From positions 1 through 51,229 of the forward strand of contig JACRCW010000021.1 in NCBI GenBank assembly GCA_016218805.1: DNA of 51,229 nt, written 5' to 3'. The notes beneath the pieces were generated by a model. That model had not been told where the DNA came from. It did no database searches and worked only from the letters and a program-made list of their open reading frames with translations. Positions 1-9,780 of this stretch are shown here, one piece after another. The DNA comes from Deltaproteobacteria bacterium. GTDB lineage: Bacteria; Myxococcota; JACRCW01. Each line of letters starts with the position of its first letter. The stretch's first letter is position 1. Made by a program: the position numbers and the translations under genes.

Positions 1-144
1 ACGCCGCCGGCTCGGCATCCCGTGCCAACAGGAGTGGACCCCCCAACCACGGGCCCGCTCCCAGCCTCCATTGGACACATCGCCGCGCCGCATTTCGATC
101 CAGGCAAGCCCGGAGCCGACGGGGCCGCTAATCAAGTACCTCAC
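1..144 (-). CDS. Possible 5' end of an unidentified gene, cut by the window edge
   Basis: An open frame of 48 codons runs off the left edge. It starts with GTG at 142-144, preceded on the minus strand by a strong purine-rich ribosome binding site (GGGAGGAGGGACGC). The peptide begins MRYLISGPVGSGLAWIEMRR and matches no family I know. It would lie about 95 bp downstream of envC on the same strand. The good ribosome binding site is the only real support; the sequence could also be non-coding. Confidence 0.22.
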   Translation of the reverse strand, partial: MRYLISGPVGSGLAWIEMRRGDVSNGGWERARGWGVHSCWHGMPSRRR

Positions 145-238
145 GCGTCCCTCCTCCCATTGTGCTCCATCACATGGTGCTCCGTGGTGGGGTTGATCGC
201 AACGCTCCTCGCTCACAGGTTGGTCCAGCGGTGTTCAG

Positions 239-1354
239 TCAGCGCCGCAGCCACCGCACCGGGTCCACCGGGCGTCCGCGCGCGCGCAGCTCAAAGTACA
301 ACCGTGGCCCCACCAGGCTCTCACTGTCACCCACGAACGCGATCACGTCCCCCTCCGCCACCTCGTCACCCGCCTGCACCACCATGCGCGACAGGTGCGC
401 CAGCAGCGTGTGGTACCCGTCCCCGTGGTCCACAATGAGCAGCTGCCCGAACCCGCGCAGCCACCCCGCGTGCACCACCCGCCCGCGTGCCACGGCCACC
501 ACCTTCTGTCCCAGCGGCGCGTTGATGGACACGCCGGAGTGCATCACCTCCGTGCCCGCCCGCTCGTGCGTCACGCCAAACGGCACGTCCACCGCGCCGT
601 CCGTGGGCCAGCGCAGCTGCCCCTTGAGCGCGGCAAACCCGGAGGCGTTCTGCGCCGGGGGAAGATCATCCATCAGGTCACGCAGGCGGCGGCGCGCGGC
701 GTTGAGCTCATCAATGCGCTGTTGCGCGGCGCCCTTGCGCAGCCCCACCGCCATCAGGGATGCGGCGCGGCTCACCCGCGTGGCGGCGGCGGCCCGGCGC
801 GCGCCCTCCAACGTGCCGCGCTCCTGGGCCAGGCGTCCCTGCAGGTCGCGCAGGCGCGCGCGCTCGTGCAGCAGCGCCTCGCGGCGGGCCTGCACGCGTT
901 CCACCAGCGCCGCATCATGCTCCGCCACCTGCCGCAGCACGTGCCGCGTCCACACCAGGTCCCGCATGGACCGCGCGCCCAGCATCATCTGCAGGTCCGC
1001 CTGGGGCCCCAGCCACATCATCCCGCGCAGCCGCCGGGTCAGCGCCGCCTCCGCCTCCTCCAGCTCGCGCGTGAGCCGCGCCGCGTCCAGCTCCGCGTCC
1101 GCCACCTGCTGCTGCGTGCGCGCCACGCGCGCGTCCAGCTCCGCGGCGCGCGCATCCAGCCGCGCCATGGCCTCGTCCAGCTCGCCCAGCGCGCGCGTGA
1201 TGGACCGCTCCTCGCGGACAATCTCCTGCAGCACCGCTTGCCGCTCATCCATCTCACGCACCAGCCGGGCCAGGTCCGTTTCCGTGCGCGCCGCGTCATC
1301 CGCGCCGGCCGCGGCCCACAGCATCCCCACCAGGAGCACGGCGGTCCCGGCCAC
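239..1354 (-). CDS. envC: EnvC-like murein hydrolase activator (degenerate LytM/M23 domain)
   Basis: Periplasmic partner of FtsEX that switches on N-acetylmuramoyl-L-alanine amidases at the division septum. The protein (371 aa) starts with a short signal peptide (MAGTAVLLVGMLWAAAGA). A long heptad-rich coiled coil spans roughly residues 22-230, and a C-terminal LytM fold spans about 265-371. The fold is degenerate. The HxxxD zinc motif reads HSGVS, so Asp is replaced by Ser, and the final HLHFE motif reads LYFEL. E. coli EnvC shows the same loss, which argues for an activator rather than an endopeptidase. The GTG start directly abuts the TGA of ftsX, so the two are translationally coupled in an ftsE-ftsX-envC operon. 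Confidence 0.9.
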   Translation of the reverse strand: MAGTAVLLVGMLWAAAGADDAARTETDLARLVREMDERQAVLQEIVREERSITRALGELDEAMARLDARAAELDARVARTQQQVADAELDAARLTRELEEAEAALTRRLRGMMWLGPQADLQMMLGARSMRDLVWTRHVLRQVAEHDAALVERVQARREALLHERARLRDLQGRLAQERGTLEGARRAAAATRVSRAASLMAVGLRKGAAQQRIDELNAARRRLRDLMDDLPPAQNASGFAALKGQLRWPTDGAVDVPFGVTHERAGTEVMHSGVSINAPLGQKVVAVARGRVVHAGWLRGFGQLLIVDHGDGYHTLLAHLSRMVVQAGDEVAEGDVIAFVGDSESLVGPRLYFELRARGRPVDPVRWLRR

Positions 1355-2272
1355 TCACGCCTCCTCGCGCCCGGCAAACCGCGTCACCCCCACCAGCCCG
1401 CCCAGGATTCCCAGCCCGGCACCCAGGCCCATCAGCGCCACCACCACGCCCAGCGGGGGCCCGCCCAGGCTGACGGACCCAAACGCGCGCGCCAGCGCCT
1501 GTTCCACCTGCAGCGCCAGCACGCTGTGCAGCCCCAGCAGGCACCCGCCCGCCAGCGTCCCGCCAGACAGCCCCTGCAGCGCGCCCTCAATGACAAACGG
1601 CGCGCGCACAAACGCGGGTGACGCGCCCACCAGCACCATGATCTGCACCTCGTCCCGGCGCGCCAGCAGTGTCAGTTTCAGCGTGTTGGAGATGACCAGG
1701 ATGGTGACCAGCGCAATGAGCGCGCCCAGCAGGCCGCCGGCCAGCCGCAGGATGCCCAGCACGGCACCCAACCGGCCCAGCTCCTCGGCGCCCCATGCCA
1801 CCTCCACCACCAGCGGCTCGCCCTTGAGCGCCGCCGCCACGCGCTCAGACTGCTCCGCGGGGCTGCCCGGCAGCAGCTCCACCTCCACGGCGGCGGGAAT
1901 CACGTCGTCATCCATGCCGTCCAGCACGTGCGCGCGCTCACCCAGCGCTTCGCGCAGGCGCGCGCGGGCGCCGTGGCTGCTGACAAAGCGCGCGTCCAGC
2001 ACGCCGTCCACGGACCGCGCGCGCTGACGCACGGGCTCGGCCAGCTCCGCGGTGACGGTGGGATCCAGGAACGCCACCACCAGCATCTCGCGGTTCCACG
2101 CGTCCGCCAGGCGGGACAGCTGCAGCAGCAGCAGCGCAAACGCCCCCAGCGCGGTGAGGCTGAGAGCAATGATACCCACGGACAGGCTCATGGCGCCGGC
2201 GCCCTGCCGCAGGCCCAGCAGCGCGGTGCGCGTGACGCTGCGCGCCTGGTTGATGGCGGTGGTGATCATCAC
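1355..2272 (-). CDS. ftsX: Cell division protein FtsX (ABC permease)
   Basis: Inner-membrane subunit of FtsEX. It passes ATP-driven conformational change from FtsE to the periplasmic EnvC. The 305-aa product has the FtsX layout: a cytoplasmic N-terminus, TM1 near residues 28-50, a periplasmic loop of about 120 residues, then three TM helices near 170-200, 220-250 and 270-297. The cytoplasmic motif SNTLKLTLLARRDEVQIMVL is typical. The start is GTG overlapping the ftsE stop (GTGA); an ATG one codon later is an equally good start. The gene ends one base before the envC start. Confidence 0.92.
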   Translation of the reverse strand: MMITTAINQARSVTRTALLGLRQGAGAMSLSVGIIALSLTALGAFALLLLQLSRLADAWNREMLVVAFLDPTVTAELAEPVRQRARSVDGVLDARFVSSHGARARLREALGERAHVLDGMDDDVIPAAVEVELLPGSPAEQSERVAAALKGEPLVVEVAWGAEELGRLGAVLGILRLAGGLLGALIALVTILVISNTLKLTLLARRDEVQIMVLVGASPAFVRAPFVIEGALQGLSGGTLAGGCLLGLHSVLALQVEQALARAFGSVSLGGPPLGVVVALMGLGAGLGILGGLVGVTRFAGREEA

Positions 2273-2934
2273 ACCCCCGCCGAATGCACGCGCCCGTCCG
2301 CCAGCGCAATGATGCGGTGCCGGTAGCGCGTCAGCAGGATGGGATCATGCGTGGCGACGACGACGGTGGTGCCGCGCGCGTTGATGTCACTGAGCAGGTT
2401 CATGATGTCCACGGCGCGCTCCGGGTCCAGGTTGCCGGTGGGCTCATCCGCCAGCAGCACCAGCGGCTCGGTGACAATGGCCCGCGCAATGGCCACGCGC
2501 TGCTGCTCGCCACCGGACAACCGCCGCACCTCGGCGGCGCGCTTGTGCGCCAGCCCCACGCGCTTGAGCGCGTCAAACACGCGCTGGCGCGTGACGGACG
2601 GAGAGAGGCCCTGCACGTCCAACGCCAGCGCCACGTTCTGCTCGGCGGTGCGGGTGTCAATGAGTTTGAAGTCCTGGAACACCACGCCAATCTGCCGGCG
2701 CAGCAACGGCAGTTGGCTGTCCGCCAGGTGCGCCACGTTCTTGCCGGCAATGAAGACCTGGCCGCGGTTGCAGCGCTCGGCCAGGAACAGCAGGCGCAGC
2801 AGCGTGGTCTTGCCCGCGCCGGAGGGCCCCGTCAGGAACACAAACTCACCCTTCTCCACGGCCAGGTTCACGTCGTCGAGCGCCGGCCGCGCGGCGCGCT
2901 CATACACCTTGGAGACGTGGTAGAGCTCAATCAT
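2269..2934 (-). CDS. ftsE: Cell division ATP-binding protein FtsE
   Basis: ABC ATPase that pairs with FtsX to control septal peptidoglycan hydrolysis through EnvC. The 221-aa protein has Walker A GPSGAGKTT near residue 36, a Q-loop in GVVFQDF, signature LSGGEQQ, Walker B VLLADEP, D-loop GNLD and the H-loop His in VATHDP. Its length is normal for FtsE. ATG at 2932-2934 is preceded by GGGTGGAG. It is the first gene of the ftsE-ftsX-envC operon and is divergent from fusA, with about 207 bp between them. Confidence 0.95.
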   Translation of the reverse strand: MIELYHVSKVYERAARPALDDVNLAVEKGEFVFLTGPSGAGKTTLLRLLFLAERCNRGQVFIAGKNVAHLADSQLPLLRRQIGVVFQDFKLIDTRTAEQNVALALDVQGLSPSVTRQRVFDALKRVGLAHKRAAEVRRLSGGEQQRVAIARAIVTEPLVLLADEPTGNLDPERAVDIMNLLSDINARGTTVVVATHDPILLTRYRHRIIALADGRVHSAGV

Positions 2935-3044
2935 GCGCGGCTCTCCACCCTAAGCCCGCGTTTTGACACGTCAACTTTCCCGCACGTGGCCGCCGCTGCC
3001 CTGGGGCTTGTGGCCACGCTGCCGCCGGTCACCGCCGAGCACCA

Positions 3045-3073
3045 TTGACAAGCGGTGTCCGTTTCCCTCAATT
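3045..3073 (+). promoter_or_regulatory. Probable sigma-70 type promoter of fusA
   Basis: A perfect -35 hexamer TTGACA (3045-3050), a 17-bp spacer and a weak -10 TCAATT (3068-3073) stand in a locally AT-richer stretch about 70 bp before the fusA start. The leader also holds a 7+1+7 inverted repeat at 3095-3109 (CCCTACC C GGTAGGG). A second palindromic site TTGAC-AC-GTCAA lies at 2963-2974, nearer ftsE. The -10 matches only three of six bases, so this is a candidate. Confidence 0.45.
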
Positions 3074-3141
3074 GCGCGCCCTTTCACCAACCCCCCCTAC
3101 CCGGTAGGGCTCCCCGCCCTCCGGTGACAATGGATTGAGCT

Positions 3142-5256
<2,115 letters not shown>

Positions 5257-5278
5257 CACGCGGGCACGCCGCGTACCG

Positions 5279-5313
5279 GGGCCGCTCCTGTCAACGGATG
5301 ACGGGGGCGGCCC
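5279..5313 (+). terminator. Intrinsic terminator of fusA
   Basis: A 15-bp stem (arms 5279-5293 and 5299-5313) has two G-U wobbles and a 5-nt loop ACGGA. It starts 22 bases after the fusA stop and is followed by the T-rich run TTCCGCTTT. It also sits just past the 3' end of the convergent Uma2 pseudogene, so it could serve both directions. Confidence 0.75.
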
Positions 5314-5321
5314 TTCCGCTT

Positions 5322-5894
5322 TCAGGGCGGCAGGTCCGCGTGCAACTCCGCAACGGGAAGCGTGACGCCGACGGCGGGCAGTTCCACCACCGCCTGCAGG
5401 CCCTGGAACACCGTGTTGCACCAGTTGCCTGACGCATCCGGGGAGAAGACCTCCACGGTGGGACGCTGGCCGTCCACCAGCACGTAGTGCCGCAATGACG
5501 CGATGGACCGGTACGCCACAAACTTGTCCCCCCGGTCGTACGCCTCCGTCGACGGCGACAGCACCTCCACGATGACAGTGGGGTTGAGCACCGTGTCCGC
5601 CGGTCCCGGTGGGTGGAACCGCGGCGGACCGCAGATGACCATGAGGTCCGGATAGACCACGATGCCGGGCCCCGGAATTTACAGCCGGACGTCGCTGCCG
5701 AACGGCTGGCAGGGCTTGCCCCGCAGGCGCCCACTGAGCGCCGCTCCGAAGCTGGGGCCCAGTTTGGCGTGCCGCAGCGTCCCGCCGACCCTGGCGAACA
5801 TCTCGCCGCCGATGAACTCGCTGCGCTCCGGCGCGTCCCGCTCCAGGCGCAGGTACTCGTCGACGGTGAAGCGCCGGGGCACGCGGGCAGTCAC
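5322..5894 (-). pseudogene. Uma2-family (DUF820) endonuclease gene with one in-frame TAA
   Basis: Uma2 proteins have a PD-(D/E)XK nuclease fold and form expanded families; their biological role is poorly known. The frame opens with GTG at 5892-5894 (TARVPRRFTVDEYLRLERDA) and runs 71 codons to a TAA at 5679-5681. It then continues in the same frame, without any indel, to 5322. Joined across the stop it reads GSDVRL-stop-IPGPGIVVYPDLMV. That is a full-length Uma2 protein of about 190 residues with the nuclease Asp (YPD), Glu (IVEVLSPS) and Lys (RGDKFVAY) all present. One A-to-T change of a Lys codon (AAA) would explain the stop. It could be a recent pseudogene, a readthrough gene or a sequencing error. 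Confidence 0.8.
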
Positions 5895-5978
5895 AATGGC
5901 CCGGAGGTTATGGCAGCGGTGGCGGGAAACGCCATGTACGCGCGGGGAGGCCGGTCAGGCAGGGCGGGCGGAGAGCGG

Positions 5979-6869
5979 TCAGGGCGGCGCGTCCGCCCCC
6001 ACCGGCATGGCGCGGCGGGGAGACGGGTACAACGGTCCCTGCACCAGCGTGGGACCGGGCCACGACGGTTGCCGCACCAGGGGGAGCGCGGGTTCCAGGT
6101 CCACCTGCACGTCCCACAGCTCCACGTCGTGGAAATGGGCGCGGCCGCCGCGGGTCAGCAGCCACTCCTCAATCCGGTGCGCCACCACCACGCCGCCGCC
6201 CACGTCGCGGTAGTCGGCGTACTCGGCCCGCAGGCGCCAGGGGAGCCCGGCCAGCCGCACCACGTATTCCACCGCCGTCACCAGCCCGCTGTCACCGTCC
6301 ACCTCCAGCACCCATTCCACCTCGCCACCGCGCCGGTCCCGCAGGGACAGCAGCAGGTGCGGGCCGTGCCGCGGCACCAGGCGCACCTCCGCAAAGTCCG
6401 GGTCCACCGGCTCCCAGGGCCGCACCAGCCCCATCATCACCGTGAGGTGCAACTCGCGGCGGACGCCGGCCACCGGCGTGTACGGGCGCCCGTTGACAGC
6501 GGTGCGCAGGTGCCCGTCCTCCAGCGCCCACGCCACGCGCCCGCCGTCACGCTGCGCCACCTGCCAACCCGCCGCGCGCGTGAAGTCAAAGCGCGTGCTG
6601 GCCACCCATGACGGCGCCAGCTCCGGGTACACCAGCTCGGCAATACCCGGCTCAAAGGTGTCTTCGCTCATGAAGCGCATGGCCTGCAGGCGGCGCCCTC
6701 CGGTGTGTGCACGGCGGGCCTCCTGCCACGCGTCCCACGCGCCGCTGGGTCCGGATTCCAGCACGCGGAACAGCCGCGGCCGGCACGCGGAGGTCCCCAG
6801 CAGGACCCCCAGCAACGCCACCGCCCAGCACGCCCATGGGAACAGGCCCCTGCGCATGCGCCGGAGCAT
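5979..6869 (-). CDS. Predicted lipoprotein of unknown function
   Basis: The product (296 aa from the ATG at 6867-6869) begins with a basic n-region and a hydrophobic stretch ending in a lipobox, LGTSAC, so it is probably a lipoprotein. The body is rich in beta-prone, Arg- and Val-rich segments (ELHLTVMMGLVRPWEPVDPD, EVEWVLEVDGDSGLVTAVEY). This is reminiscent of outer-membrane lipoprotein-sorting (LolA/LppX-like) folds, but I cannot place it in a family. The chosen start has a G-rich upstream tract. A GTG at 6909-6911 would add 14 residues and an ATG at 6857 would remove four. It is the last gene of a minus-strand group running from the RidA gene. Confidence 0.65.
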   Translation of the reverse strand: MLRRMRRGLFPWACWAVALLGVLLGTSACRPRLFRVLESGPSGAWDAWQEARRAHTGGRRLQAMRFMSEDTFEPGIAELVYPELAPSWVASTRFDFTRAAGWQVAQRDGGRVAWALEDGHLRTAVNGRPYTPVAGVRRELHLTVMMGLVRPWEPVDPDFAEVRLVPRHGPHLLLSLRDRRGGEVEWVLEVDGDSGLVTAVEYVVRLAGLPWRLRAEYADYRDVGGGVVVAHRIEEWLLTRGGRAHFHDVELWDVQVDLEPALPLVRQPSWPGPTLVQGPLYPSPRRAMPVGADAPP

Positions 6870-6919
6870 GGTCCGGCCCCCCCCGCCGCCACAACCACGC
6901 TGCCGGGGCACCGCCCGCG

Positions 6920-7765
6920 TCAGCGCACCGGCTTGCCGTCCCGGTACTCCACGTCAACCACCAGCTCCCCTTTGGCGTCCCACTGCTTGAAGCGGCCGTG
7001 CTGCACGCCGGCCTTGTAGTACGCCTCCGCCTCGCGGCTGCCCTCAGCGGAGTACTTCACCCACCGCCCATGCCGTTTCCCGTCGAGATACTCCCCCTCC
7101 TCCACCAGCTGCCCGCTCTTGTGGTAGCCGCGGTAGGGACCGTGCTGGCGGCCGGGCTTGCCGGGCTGCTCGCACCAGGTCTCCAGGCCCTGCGGGGGCG
7201 AGAACCCCTTCTGCTCTGTGCCCTCCGGGCAGCGGTCCTTCTGCAGCACGCGGTCCAGGCGCGCGCGCGTGGACGGGTCAGGCTCCGGTGCCTTCTCGCC
7301 ATCCCCCGCGTAGCGGCCCGGGAGGAGGCCGGTGCCGGTGAGCGCCAGGCTGGCTTCGCGGTCCACCCGGGTGACCAGCATGGGGACGCGGTAGCGGACG
7401 CGCACACTGACCGGTTGGGTTTCTTCGCCGCCGCGGATGGTGACCTCCAGCCCGTCATCCGGCAGGGACGCGCCGGCGGAGAGCACGCGCGCGCGGACCA
7501 GCGCGGCCACGCCAAACGCGTCCGTACCCGCCGGCAGCGGCGAACTGGCCAGCGAGGGCAATGCAGCCTCCACCGCGTTGTACCGGTCCCGCAGTTTGTA
7601 GCCCGCGGCCAGCAGCGCCACGGCGGCAACCAGCAGCACGGCGTTCCACGGGATGCTCCCCGCCTGCACCGGCGGACGCCCGGCGGGTTTCTTGCCGCCC
7701 TTTGCGGCCCTGCCGGCGGGCGTCACGGGCGGCTTGCGGGCGGGCGGCGGCGGGGGAGCAGGCAT
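6920..7765 (-). CDS. Membrane-anchored MORN/YwqK-like repeat protein
   Basis: The 281-aa product starts with a Pro-rich cytoplasmic tail (MPAPPPPPARKPP), then a single TM helix near residues 42-60 (WNAVLLVAAVALLAAGYKL). Near the C-terminus are three consecutive MORN-like units (HGPYRGYHKSGQLVEEGEYL, HGRWVKYSAEGS, HGRFKQWDAKGELVVDVEY). Such units occur in YwqK-type proteins often labelled antitoxin repeats, for which no firm function is known. Cysteines in the middle (RCPEGTEQ, WCEQPGK) suggest an extracytoplasmic domain. ATG at 7765 is chosen over an in-frame TTG two codons upstream. It lies 42 bp downstream of the neighbouring membrane-protein gene. Confidence 0.7.
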   Translation of the reverse strand: MPAPPPPPARKPPVTPAGRAAKGGKKPAGRPPVQAGSIPWNAVLLVAAVALLAAGYKLRDRYNAVEAALPSLASSPLPAGTDAFGVAALVRARVLSAGASLPDDGLEVTIRGGEETQPVSVRVRYRVPMLVTRVDREASLALTGTGLLPGRYAGDGEKAPEPDPSTRARLDRVLQKDRCPEGTEQKGFSPPQGLETWCEQPGKPGRQHGPYRGYHKSGQLVEEGEYLDGKRHGRWVKYSAEGSREAEAYYKAGVQHGRFKQWDAKGELVVDVEYRDGKPVR

Positions 7766-7813
7766 GGCCAACGGGTACCACGCCCGGCGTGGCCGGCGCA
7801 GCCTGGGGCAGGC

Positions 7814-8581
7814 CTAGGGCGGAGCGGCGATCCACCCATCCACGTACTGCCAGACGGCCGCCAGCGCCGGGCGGACGGTCACCGCCAGCAGGCCGTGGAG
7901 CAGGACGCCACCCAGCGCCACCGAGGCCGCGCCGCCCAGCATGATGGGAAGAAACGCTTCGCCCAGCACCCCCAGGCTGATGGTGTTGGTGATGGCAAAC
8001 GTCAGCGGCACCAGCGAAAAGCCGCCGCCCACGACGAACAACGACACCAGCAGCACCGGCAGCGCGGCGAGCGCGAACGCAACGGGGGCCAGCGCCGTGC
8101 GCAGCACGCGGCGGCCGGGGCTGTCCCGCCGGTCCAGGCGGGCGCGCAGCGGCGGCACCACGCGGCGCGCCACCGAGCTTGCGGACGCGGAGGCCACAAA
8201 GAACGCCGTCTCCAGCAGCGGCACCAGCAGCAGCGTCCCCGGAACAATGAACGCCATTCCAATGATGGCCAGCGCAACCGCCGCCAGGTCCTGCCACCCG
8301 GTGTTCAACTGCAGCATCTGCCACACCAGGACGCCCAGGCCACCCGTGGCGGCGGCGCCCAGCACCAGCGGCACCCCCACGCCCAGCACCAGCCCCACGG
8401 ACGTCCCCAGGGCGACGTCCGTCCCCCACCCCAGCCACGGTGACCCGGACGCGGGCTCCTGCTCCATGGGCGGCCGTTCCGGTTCCACCGCCGGCGCCTC
8501 GGGCGCCTCGGGCGAACCTACCGGTGGCGGGTTGTCCGCCGGCGGCGCAGCCAACAGGCAGGCGAGAAGGAGCGCGCTCAT
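7814..8581 (-). CDS. Predicted multi-pass membrane protein of unknown function
   Basis: From the ATG at 8579-8581 the product has a hydrophobic start (MSALLLACLLAAPPADNPP) that may be a signal peptide. A Pro/Glu-rich stretch follows, then at least five strongly hydrophobic segments rich in Gly, Ala, Leu and Val, with an Arg-rich loop near the middle (RRVVPPLRARLDRRDSPGRR). No conserved motif is recognisable. The start lies 4 bases beyond the TGA of the RidA-like gene, so translation is probably coupled. A GTG-type start 11 codons further upstream would overlap that gene and is less likely. Confidence 0.6.
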   Translation of the reverse strand: MSALLLACLLAAPPADNPPPVGSPEAPEAPAVEPERPPMEQEPASGSPWLGWGTDVALGTSVGLVLGVGVPLVLGAAATGGLGVLVWQMLQLNTGWQDLAAVALAIIGMAFIVPGTLLLVPLLETAFFVASASASSVARRVVPPLRARLDRRDSPGRRVLRTALAPVAFALAALPVLLVSLFVVGGGFSLVPLTFAITNTISLGVLGEAFLPIMLGGAASVALGGVLLHGLLAVTVRPALAAVWQYVDGWIAAPP

Positions 8582-8585
8582 GCGT

Positions 8586-8996
8586 TCAGTCCGGCAGCAC
8601 CGCGGTGGCCTCAATCTCCACCTTGGCGCCCTGCTCCAGCAACGCCCTCACTTCCACCAGCGACATGGCCGGGTAATGACGCCCCATGCGGTCCCGCCAC
8701 GCCTGGCCGATCTCGGCGCGCTGCGCGGAGTATTCGCGGTGATCCGTGACGAACACCGTCATGCGCGCCACGTGCTCCGGTAGTCCACCCGCCGCCCGCA
8801 CCACCGCCAGCACGTTGTCCAGCGCCTGCGCCCACTGCTCATGCAGGACCGCCGTGTGGAAACGCTCCTGCGCGTCCCACCCCACCTGCCCCGCCACAAA
8901 CAACACCCGTCCCCGGCCCACCATCCCGTTGGCGTAACCCTTGGGCTGCGCCCATCCCTCGGGCTGGATCCGCTGCAGCGTGCCCTGCGTTGACAT
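8586..8996 (-). CDS. RidA/YjgF-family protein
   Basis: A small trimeric-fold protein related to RidA, which hydrolyses reactive enamine/imine intermediates made by PLP enzymes. The 136-aa product has the family pattern: VLFVAGQVGWD early, QALDNVLAVVRAAGGLPEHV in the middle, VFVTDHREY, and the C-terminal PAMSLVEVRAL...KVEIEATAV. The region that carries the catalytic Arg in RidA proper (ARLPKD) reads VRALLEQGA, so deaminase activity is not assured; it may belong to another Rid subgroup. ATG at 8996 has an excellent GGAGGT site 7 bases upstream, which decides it over a longer open frame. It is the first gene of the group running down to 5979. Confidence 0.85.
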   Translation of the reverse strand: MSTQGTLQRIQPEGWAQPKGYANGMVGRGRVLFVAGQVGWDAQERFHTAVLHEQWAQALDNVLAVVRAAGGLPEHVARMTVFVTDHREYSAQRAEIGQAWRDRMGRHYPAMSLVEVRALLEQGAKVEIEATAVLPD

Positions 8997-9090
8997 GGCA
9001 AGACCTCCGTCGTCCCGGCGCGAGGCAACCACACCGGTACGCGCCACCGCAAATCCCTCAGTCAGAGTGGACCAGGGTCAACGCCGGTCG

Positions 9091-9160
9091 CCGGACACAC
9101 TTGGCGAACGGCCCGCACCGCAGGGCGCAGGCAACAGCTGCTGAGGTGCAGGCACGTTGG
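9091..9160. repeat. Intergenic direct repeat, copy 1
   Basis: About 70 bp beginning CCGGACACACTTGGCGA and ending near GCACGTTGG. It recurs 190 bp downstream at 9281-9353 with small indels; the shared core includes GCTGCTGAGG. It lies in the 383-bp non-coding stretch between the RidA-like and cupredoxin genes. Confidence 0.7.
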
Positions 9161-9177
9161 CGGGCGGGATGTGGAGG

Positions 9178-9241
9178 GACCGGCTTCGCCGGTCAGAGGG
9201 GAAGAGGCGGGATGGGCCGGCGACCGGCGGGGACGCCGGTC
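9178..9241. repeat. Two related hairpins between the direct repeats
   Basis: Hairpin 1 (9178-9194) is GACCGGC-TTC-GCCGGTC. Hairpin 2 (9222-9241) is GACCGGCG-GGGA-CGCCGGTC. Both are perfect stems with the same outer sequence and short loops. They are spaced 27 bp apart and sit between the two copies of the 70-bp repeat. No open frame is credible here. Confidence 0.7.
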
Positions 9242-9280
9242 CCACTGCGCCCCTTCAGGTCCGTTGCGCACCAATACACT

Positions 9281-9353
9281 CCGGACACACTTGGCGATTT
9301 CCGGCCCCGCACCCCAGCGCAGGCATGAGCTGCTGAGGGTGCAAGCGGGTTGG
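9281..9353. repeat. Intergenic direct repeat, copy 2
   Basis: This is the second copy of the repeat at 9091-9160. It opens with the identical 17 bases CCGGACACACTTGGCGA and continues with high similarity to GCGGGTTGG. It ends about 26 bp before the stop codon of the cupredoxin gene. Confidence 0.7.
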
Positions 9354-9379
9354 TGGAGGGGCACGCGTCGACGCCGGGA

Positions 9380-9757
9380 TTAGGACCCCTTGACGATGAT
9401 GGCGCCCTTCATCATGTCCATTCCGCACAACCACTGGAAACTCCCAGCCTGCGCGGGCGTGAACTCCACCGCCGTCTCCTTGCCAAATGGCAACTCCGTC
9501 TTCTTCACGTTGAACGCCGGCAGGTGCACCTGCGCGCCACACTCGCCCTTGCTCTCCTGGATGAAGATGAGCCTGGCGGGGACGCCTGCCTTGAGTTCCA
9601 CCGCCTTGGGCACGTAGCCCATGTCCGTCACCCGCACGCGCACCACCTGCGTGCCGCCCTGCAACTCCGCCGCCGCCACCGCCGCGGCCGGCCTGGCCGC
9701 CTCGTCCTTGCACGACACTGACAACGCCACCAGCACCACGCACCACAACGCTTTCAT
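9380..9757 (-). CDS. Cupredoxin-domain lipoprotein
   Basis: Small periplasmic or surface copper-site protein. From ATG at 9755-9757 the 125-aa product has a lipoprotein signal (MKALWCVVLVALSVSC). A cupredoxin domain of the plastocyanin-like/EfeO-N type follows: VTDMGYVPKAVELKAGVPAR, then GECGAQVHLP, PFGKETAVEFTPAQAGSFQ and the C-terminal ligand loop WLCGMDMMKG. The Cys in GEC and the Cys/Met of CGMDM are the visible candidate metal ligands; the classical first His is not obvious. Start choice rests on GGAAGGAG upstream and on the lipobox. It probably stands alone after the phosphatase gene, whose stop is 24 bp upstream. Its electron-transfer partner is not known. Confidence 0.8.
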   Translation of the reverse strand: MKALWCVVLVALSVSCKDEAARPAAAVAAAELQGGTQVVRVRVTDMGYVPKAVELKAGVPARLIFIQESKGECGAQVHLPAFNVKKTELPFGKETAVEFTPAQAGSFQWLCGMDMMKGAIIVKGS

Positions 9758-9780
9758 TGCTCCGCTCCTTCCAGGCCCCG

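Noticed and set aside
2947..2974. Possible ftsE promoter TTGACG-N16-TAGGGT on the minus strand
   Set aside because: The -10 would overlap the ribosome binding site and leave almost no leader, so it is unlikely to be used.
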